NCBI GenBank assembly: GCA_003427395.1
Contig: BFEA01000204.1
Coordinates: forward strand, 2,016,339-2,052,299
DNA from: Chara braunii
Taxonomy: Eukaryota; Streptophyta; Charophyceae; Charales; Characeae
Direction of reading: 5' to 3'
Length of the DNA stretch: 35,961 nt
The notes under the pieces: model-generated
The model's database searches: none
The model's input: the letters and a program-made list of their open reading frames with translations, nothing else
Told to the model about the DNA's origin: nothing
Made by a program: the position numbers and the translations under genes
Part shown: positions 29,975-35,961 of the stretch, one piece after another
How the letters are laid out: each line of letters opens with the position of its first letter
Numbering within the stretch: position 1 is the stretch's first letter

Positions 29975-32900
29975 AAAGAGCGTATTATGCTCTAACTCGC
30001 AATTGTTGTCAGCGATGTTGTTTTCGTGCCCGTGTCATACACGTGGTAGCAGGGTAAGTAGATGCGCAACGAGTCTGAGTTTTGGTAACGAGCACAAGCA
30101 TTCAGGATCAAGACCTCATAAGATCCTATCATAAGATCCCCGTGAGGAATGTGCGCGAATTAGTTGTTGATTGACTTTATTCTTGCATGTGCATCGTAAA
30201 GGAGGGTTTTCTTTCGTCGTCATTTCACACTCAGTACTATCATCTTTTTTCCTTCTCTACTTATTCTGGTCCGATACTCCCAGCGATCACGTTCAGACTG
30301 TTATCAGTTGCATACCAGAGTGGCACGGGAAGCCAAAGAGAAGAAAGTCTACGAAACAGGTCATTATTTACTTGTTTAAGCGCTTATAGTCAAAATTTTC
30401 ACGAGGAACGTTCATTTCCTCTCTCTTGATTCATGTTTGATGTCATTAACACGAGTGGGAAGATTAATGTAGTTACGAGAATTGAGGTGTGGATCTGCAA
30501 CCTAAGAGTCTATGACATGCCCCTGCAGGCTGAATCAGACTCTTATGGAGCCCTTGTGTGAGGAACGAACTTGTGCATACAGCAATCGACACCCTTTTTT
30601 TTTTAAGGCAAGGTATTTGTTTCGTTGTCAATAATGTTCATGTTCTTGAGGTTTATGTCGAGCAATTTCTACCTTTTGAGTTATAAGAACGAATTGAGAT
30701 CTAATGTGATATCGCTATTACCAGATCTCCTGGGTAAATTGACCTGAGAATCTAGTCGCTGTGAATTTTGCTTATACGTAGAGTGATCAATTGGTATCGC
30801 AAGGACTCACTTTCAATTTCGAACCTCTCATGAGTTAAAAAAATAATCTCCTGATAAAGTGTTATTCGTATGATCATCAATTGTACTTGATAAGGTACTT
30901 GATCAAACTGATTTGGTGTGATGGTCATGGGGTATCTTGAATAAATAAAGTTGACACTGACAGAGGAGTTCTTCTGATGGATACTAACGTTTGAAAACAA
31001 CGAGAACATTGAGAGGATGGTTTACATGTCAAACAGACTTCACTCTGAGCTCGTGGAGAACAAGTTTTCTTTATGACGTATTGGATTATGACCACCATTA
31101 CAAATCGCTTGATCTCGTTTCTTGTGACTCGACTGTGAGAAGATTTAAGTGAATAAATTTTTCCTAAAGAAAATCTACTTGGTGAAATCAGCGCTTGAGA
31201 AAAGTCGGGTGATGTATAATCCATCTAGACGGATAAGGGTTTACCTTTCATTCTTGGTTTATTCGAACCTCTCGTTTATTATTTATCTCATCTCGTTTTG
31301 AACTTTATAATCATATTTAATTCATTGTTTTGATGGGATAAATACTATTTACTGCCTTGTGTTCTTCCGGATTCGACGAGACAATTAAAGGAATAACATG
31401 TCGGTTGAGTTGACCGAGTTTGGTGGTGAATATTGCACTTTCAATATTCATTAACTAAGCTCAAGTCTGTTGGTCAGAGGTCGGTAGTAGTTAATCCCTT
31501 TCCCTTGCAGAAGACAAAATTGTAGAATGAATATGAGTAGTGAGTTTCGTTGAAATCTCGTGTTTTATACTCGTTCGTTAGATGGGTAAGAAAAGTCGTA
31601 TCCTAAGGGACATCGTCTACTTACTCTCGAAGTTCTCGACTGGCGGGGATTAATTTTGTCATTACTCATCTTGAACAGACTGATGAGAGAGGTAAATAAC
31701 AGTGAGAATAGTAATATTTTGATAACTAGATTGAGTCATTGTGTCATCAAAAGAGAATGTTTGACTAGTAGTAAAAAATATTTCAAACTTAATTCATCAA
31801 TAATCGGACCACTAGATAATAAGAGGGGTTAGAGACTCAGACGTACAAACTATTTTCTTTATTTTTACACAGATTTACTGAGACGGCGCTCACTCCGTGT
31901 AGTATAGTGACAAAGATCGTGTCTGGCCCTACAGAGTACACTAACAGAGACTATGCATAATTACGCTCCGTAATGCAAATGAATAATGTTATTTCGTGTG
32001 CTACATTCTATTGCATTCTTGTGCTGCAAAGGAACGAAGACCATCATCGGTGACCTCTGACTTTCAAGTAAACAACTGACTGTATTCAGCTGTAGTTGCA
32101 GGTGTATCTCATGATCTCATATAAACTGAGATTTGTATTTTAATGATACGACTTTAAGTAGTAACCTTTTCGTCATAAACCGACAATTGTTTTCCACCAA
32201 ACAAGAGCAGGGACAACAATCTCTACAATCTCTCACTCATTGTGCTCGTAGCAAGTGCTTAATCAAAGGAAGTAATATGTTTCTAGGACTCAACTTTGAT
32301 GGTATGACGAGAAAAAATGTTCTCTTAATGCCCGACACTCTCTATTGGGGTAAAGCAAATGCGTGGGAGGTCAAAGTGTTGGGGGGATAAGGAACCGACA
32401 TGAGTTCGTGGAGTATGTGTTTCATATCTATGGATCTGATGGAAAGTTGCATGACACAGTCTCTTTCCTCGAGATCACTCAAAGAGTTAGAGAAGTCATC
32501 AATGCTCAATGAGACTAAACGAAAGCAATACTCGTTTGAATCCTCATCAAAGATCCTTCGGGCAACTAATTTTAGCCTACAACAAGTTTCTCCTCATGCG
32601 GTGGTGTCTCAATCGACAGACATCAATCCGCTAATTTTCATTCAGCATCATTATTGATATCAGTTTTTGCAAGTAACCATTGATAGGGCTTGAGAGGCCT
32701 CAAGATATTCTCTTATGATCTCAGTCCGGTTTTTATTGGTGATTTCAAAGTAAGTTGTTATATACCTTCACAACAAAGATTAACAATCAAAGTTTAATCA
32801 TCACACATTTTCTATTAATCAGTTTTCGGATCAGCATAAATCAAGCAGTGTTTTCATCAAAAGACATGGAAATCAGTATCCATCTTTGCACTTGAGTACA

Positions 32901-33629
32901 ATTCAGTCATTTACATTCAGTGAGTTAGTCTTGACCAGTCTCAACAAAATTGCTCTCAATGATGCTTTCCAATATCAATATGTTGGTGCAATCGATTTCA
33001 GACAAGAAGATCTCTCAATCTTCGTAGTTTTCACAAAATTTGCAAAGATAACTATTGAGGACTTGAAAATTTATGTGAGTAAGGGTACAAAAACTCGTGA
33101 GCATTTTGATTCAGTCTCGATCTCCGCAACCAAATATCTTGAGGAGAGAGAGAGGGGGAGCTTAATAAGAGTGACACACAGTTGATCCGTAGCTTTGCAC
33201 CCAAGCTCTACACTGATTACCCCAAGCCTCCAATCCCCTTTCTTCTCACACATGACTCTTATTGGGGTGATTTGGTTGACTTGGCCAAGAGGTATATCTC
33301 CCCCGCAGAGATTGACTACGACGTACTGTGACTGAACCCTATGAGTCTTGGCATCTCAAACAAGGTAAGTCATATCTTCCTACTCTGTGGGAGTTTTGTG
33401 CTATGCTTGACCTCCGTATCTTTGGCCTTGGATGAACATATTCGGAATTTGCAAGCTTTAGGTGACACTACATCTCTAAGCCACAATCTCAGGAGGCATA
33501 TAGACATGGCTTAAAGCGTACGAGACACACAGTCAAATGAGAGATTGAGGATTAGACTTGAGAGGGATAAGTGAGGACTGCTAACGAGTGCGGGCCATGT
33601 CTATTCATCTGCACTTTCTGAGATTATTA
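29975..33629. other. 3.6 kb of AT-rich sequence, no gene recognised
   Basis: Both strands have only short open frames (the longest near 32886-33185) with no domain I recognise and no long-range frame continuity. GTACTTGAT occurs twice close together near 30890. I see no tRNA or rRNA and no terminal repeats. It could be remnants of older elements. Confidence 0.4.
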
Positions 33630-33986
33630 AACTAGCATTTCGTTAAAATTGACATTTTTTACTATTTTCACGAAATTGGGCATAAAAAAAAAACAGAGTT
33701 TTTTAGTGTGTTTGTGTGCCCACGACGTCAGACCATTGATGGTCCGGCGTCCTAGGGACTCCAGAGCATCTGATGTATCTCAACGTAAAGTACCGTCAAA
33801 ATACACCCGAGAGTTAAAAAAAAAATGAAAAAGAATTGAGGCGTATCAGATGGTCGTGTCCTTGGGACGCCGGACCATCAATGGTCTGATGTGGTCGGCG
33901 CAAAAAAATGCAAAAAAATACTGTGCTTTTTTGGAAGATAAATTTCATGAAAATAGTAAAAAATATCAATTTTAACGAAATATCTG
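33630..33986. mobile_element. 357-bp foldback element with ~155-bp inverted arms
   Basis: The left arm (33630 to about 33786) and right arm (about 33835-33986) are inverted copies over almost their whole length. Outer blocks share ATTTCGTTAAAATTGA and TTTTTTACTATTTTCA; inner blocks share TCAGACCATTGATGGTCCGG. The loop is only about 48 bp and A-rich. Both ends are flanked by TTATTA (33624-33629 and 33987-33992), a candidate 6-bp target duplication. There is no coding capacity, so it would be a non-autonomous element moved by a transposase from elsewhere. Each inner block also contains a near-palindrome (GACCATTGATGGTC). Confidence 0.8.
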
Positions 33987-33992
33987 TTATTA

Positions 33993-35030
33993 TGAGTTTT
34001 CATCTTTCCTCGTTAATCTTGTCCTAAGACCGGGGACCGAAGTAGACCGTAATTGAAGGGTCTTACTCGAAGCTGGACGCACACAACAAGAATGGATGTA
34101 TATATTTAATTAATTTATTCATTGCAAAATTCATCAAAATCTTGTGTGACAGCCAATTGGCTTTCTGGTCGCCAGAAGTAGCCTGACTGAAAAAAGTGCA
34201 ACAAAAATGACGCCATTGACTTCCGTGTCCGGAGCGAGCCTGAGTCAACATCAATTTTGAGCTTTGATTAGAAAAACGCGCGCCGTATACCCTCCACATG
34301 CACTTCTACTCATTCATCTATTTGATTTTCTTTTGTCCGGATATCCAACATAACATGAATCAACATCCAAGTGAGAACGTAAAAAAATCAATCCGTCTTT
34401 CTTTATCTGCTGCTTTTGCATCCAGGTGAAAAACTAAATAATCAATCCCTCTTGCATCTCTCAATCCCTCGTCCTTAATGCTAACGTGGATGTGAAGAGA
34501 AAACAAAACCAAACGGATCTATGAACATAAAGGGGGGTGTCTTCCCATGATGCATTTGATAGGGCATAACCTATTAAACCATTACCATTTTGTCTGACAA
34601 TTCATGTGTTTTGTTGTGGGTCTCTTTTCCTGCTACACGTGAACCATTTTGTGCGCATGTTTGTGAAATAGAGAGGGACCAAAAGAGGGAGAGAAATTTT
34701 CTGCACATATGAGGGAAGCGACATAGAAATTTCACATGAGTGCACAACATGTAATCTGTAAGCAACAATGAAAGGTCAACTTGTATCAGTACCAGTAAAA
34801 AAATATTCTCTCTCTCTCTCTCTTGCGCGCGCGCGCAAAGACACACCGCATTCATCTTTCCATGGCAAATTTTCGAATCTCACTAACAAAAAACTGAAAA
34901 AGGAAATTTGGACAAAAAGCGCAAAGTGTAGTAGCGAAAATCAAACGAAGAATGTCACCCACAAATAGGATCTCTCTATTCGGCATGAAGGGTAGTTGTG
35001 AAGATTAAATAAAGAATGATACTCGAAAAC

Positions 35031-35033
<3 letters not shown>
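33993..35033. other. noncoding, with a (CT)n(GC)n tract
   Basis: AT-rich with no gene recognised. A CT repeat (about 34807-34823) runs directly into alternating GC (about 34825-34837), which could favour unusual DNA structure. Confidence 0.45.
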
Positions 35034-35090
<57 letters not shown>

Positions 35091-35110
35091 TGTGTGCGTG
35101 TGTGTGTTTC
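35034..35110. repeat. (CT)n with adjoining TG-rich microsatellite
   Basis: About 54 bp of CT repeats (35034-35087) are followed by TGTGTGTGCGTG-type sequence to about 35110. The Arg-Glu runs read from the other strand are artefacts. Confidence 0.95.
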
Positions 35111-35149
35111 TCTGTGTGAATGTGTGCAAGACCGCCATGAAGAAGGATC

Positions 35150-35700
35150 TGCAGCAGGATGTGAATGTAGAGGACGATGACAAAAAACATGAAAACCCTT
35201 GTAGCTTTCCTAGCCTTAGTGTGAGTGTGATGAGGCCCTTCCTGCACTCTCTCGAGGCTGAGGAGAAGGACAGAGAAGGATCACATAAAGAAAAAAAACC
35301 TGGAGAAGTAAGAACGAAAACATAAAAAACCTTGTAGTCTTCCTAACCCCTGTGCAAGTACGATGATGGCTTTTCCTGCACTCTCCTGGAGGCTGAGCGA
35401 TATTGGCAGCCCAAGCAGAAGGATGAAGAGGAGGAGGAAGATGATGTGGAGAAGGATAACATAGAGAAATAGGACATGGAGGAGAAGAAGATGAGGAGGA
35501 ACCATGACAAACAAAACAGAAAGCAGAGTGGTCATAAATAAAAAGAAAGGTACGTGAAATCTCCATCCATTCCCTTCCTTTCCTGTGCTCTCCTGGAGGT
35601 GGGAGAATATTGACGAAGCGGAGAGGAGGATGACGTGAAAGAGGACAACAAAAGAAAGTCATGCAGTGCAAAGCCGTTCAAGGGACAAATGCGAAGGAAG
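35150..35700. repeat. three diverged GA-rich repeat units
   Basis: A conserved piece, (T)TCCTGCACTCTCCTGGAGGC in its best form, occurs near 35238, 35372 and 35580. Each is followed by purine-rich sequence full of GAGGA and AAGGA. Two copies also share ATATTG farther along, and two share 'CCTTGTAG.(C/T)TTCCTA' before it. Spacings of about 135 and 208 mean a degenerate, unequal tandem repeat. The acidic open frames here reflect purine richness. Confidence 0.5.
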
Positions 35701-35868
35701 GAATATGTTGAAGTAAAATAGAAAGAGAAAACCCGAATTAATCAAGGGAGTCAGCCCCCTACGCCTTTCTCCATCCCACTTCTTCCTGCCGTCAGCAACG
35801 TCATATTCCTACCCCTCTTCAGCTCAACCGCTGATAGGAAACCAAAGTAGTTCTGTCACCCCAACCAA

Positions 35869-35870
<2 letters not shown>

Positions 35871-35961
<91 letters not shown>
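35871..35961. repeat. (CT)n microsatellite at the window end
   Basis: A pure CT run of about 91 bp reaches the last base and is therefore cut by the window edge. Confidence 0.97.

Overview
Eukaryotic nuclear DNA, almost entirely repeats and decayed mobile elements; I find no intact host gene. The best clue to the organism is organellar DNA in the nuclear sequence. Two AT-rich mitochondrial gene pieces (sdh3 and cox3) read correctly without RNA editing and look like charophyte or bryophyte versions rather than flowering-plant ones. Together with the long CT/GA tracts and a large Ty3/Gypsy element, this suggests a streptophyte alga, perhaps a Chara-like charophyte. That is inference; no marker gene settles it.

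Positions 600-21336 are one old, giant Ty3/Gypsy LTR retrotransposon on the minus strand. Its 5' LTR is 17748-21336 (3589 bp) and its 3' LTR is 600-4970 (4371 bp). Both have TG...CA ends. A tRNA-type primer binding site (17727-17744) lies three bases inside the 5' LTR. Reading on the minus strand, the internal region holds a ~410-nt leader, a ~6.3-kb pre-gag coding region (17317 to ~11045), gag with a damaged zinc knuckle (11006 to ~9967), a dead aspartic protease, reverse transcriptase, RNase H and a DD35E integrase with a GPY/F-type C-terminus (ending at 5314). All are broken by stops and frameshifts. The pre-gag region is the most unusual part: it encodes at least seven diverged tandem copies of an unrecognised ~232-residue domain, spaced 692-705 nt apart.

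The two LTRs differ by about 10% by eye and by large rearrangements. The middle of the 3' LTR (about 1375-3335) is inverted relative to the 5' LTR, and inside the inverted part is a 1.13-kb insertion carrying the mitochondrial pieces. The 5' LTR has its own T-rich insertion.

Positions 21337-35961 are repeat-rich. There are seven dispersed hairpins (23970-24586) with one shared loop and stems that change in a base-pair-compensated way; a three-copy ~122-bp tandem repeat (23320-23790); a degenerate ~178-bp tandem repeat with hairpins (24890-25620); a cluster of short hairpins (26930-27017); a probable plastid rps7 fragment (27961-28105); a 151-bp inverted-repeat element (28533-28683); decayed unidentified coding sequence (28745-29974); a 357-bp foldback element with a candidate target duplication (33630-33986); and microsatellites, including the CT tract that ends the window.
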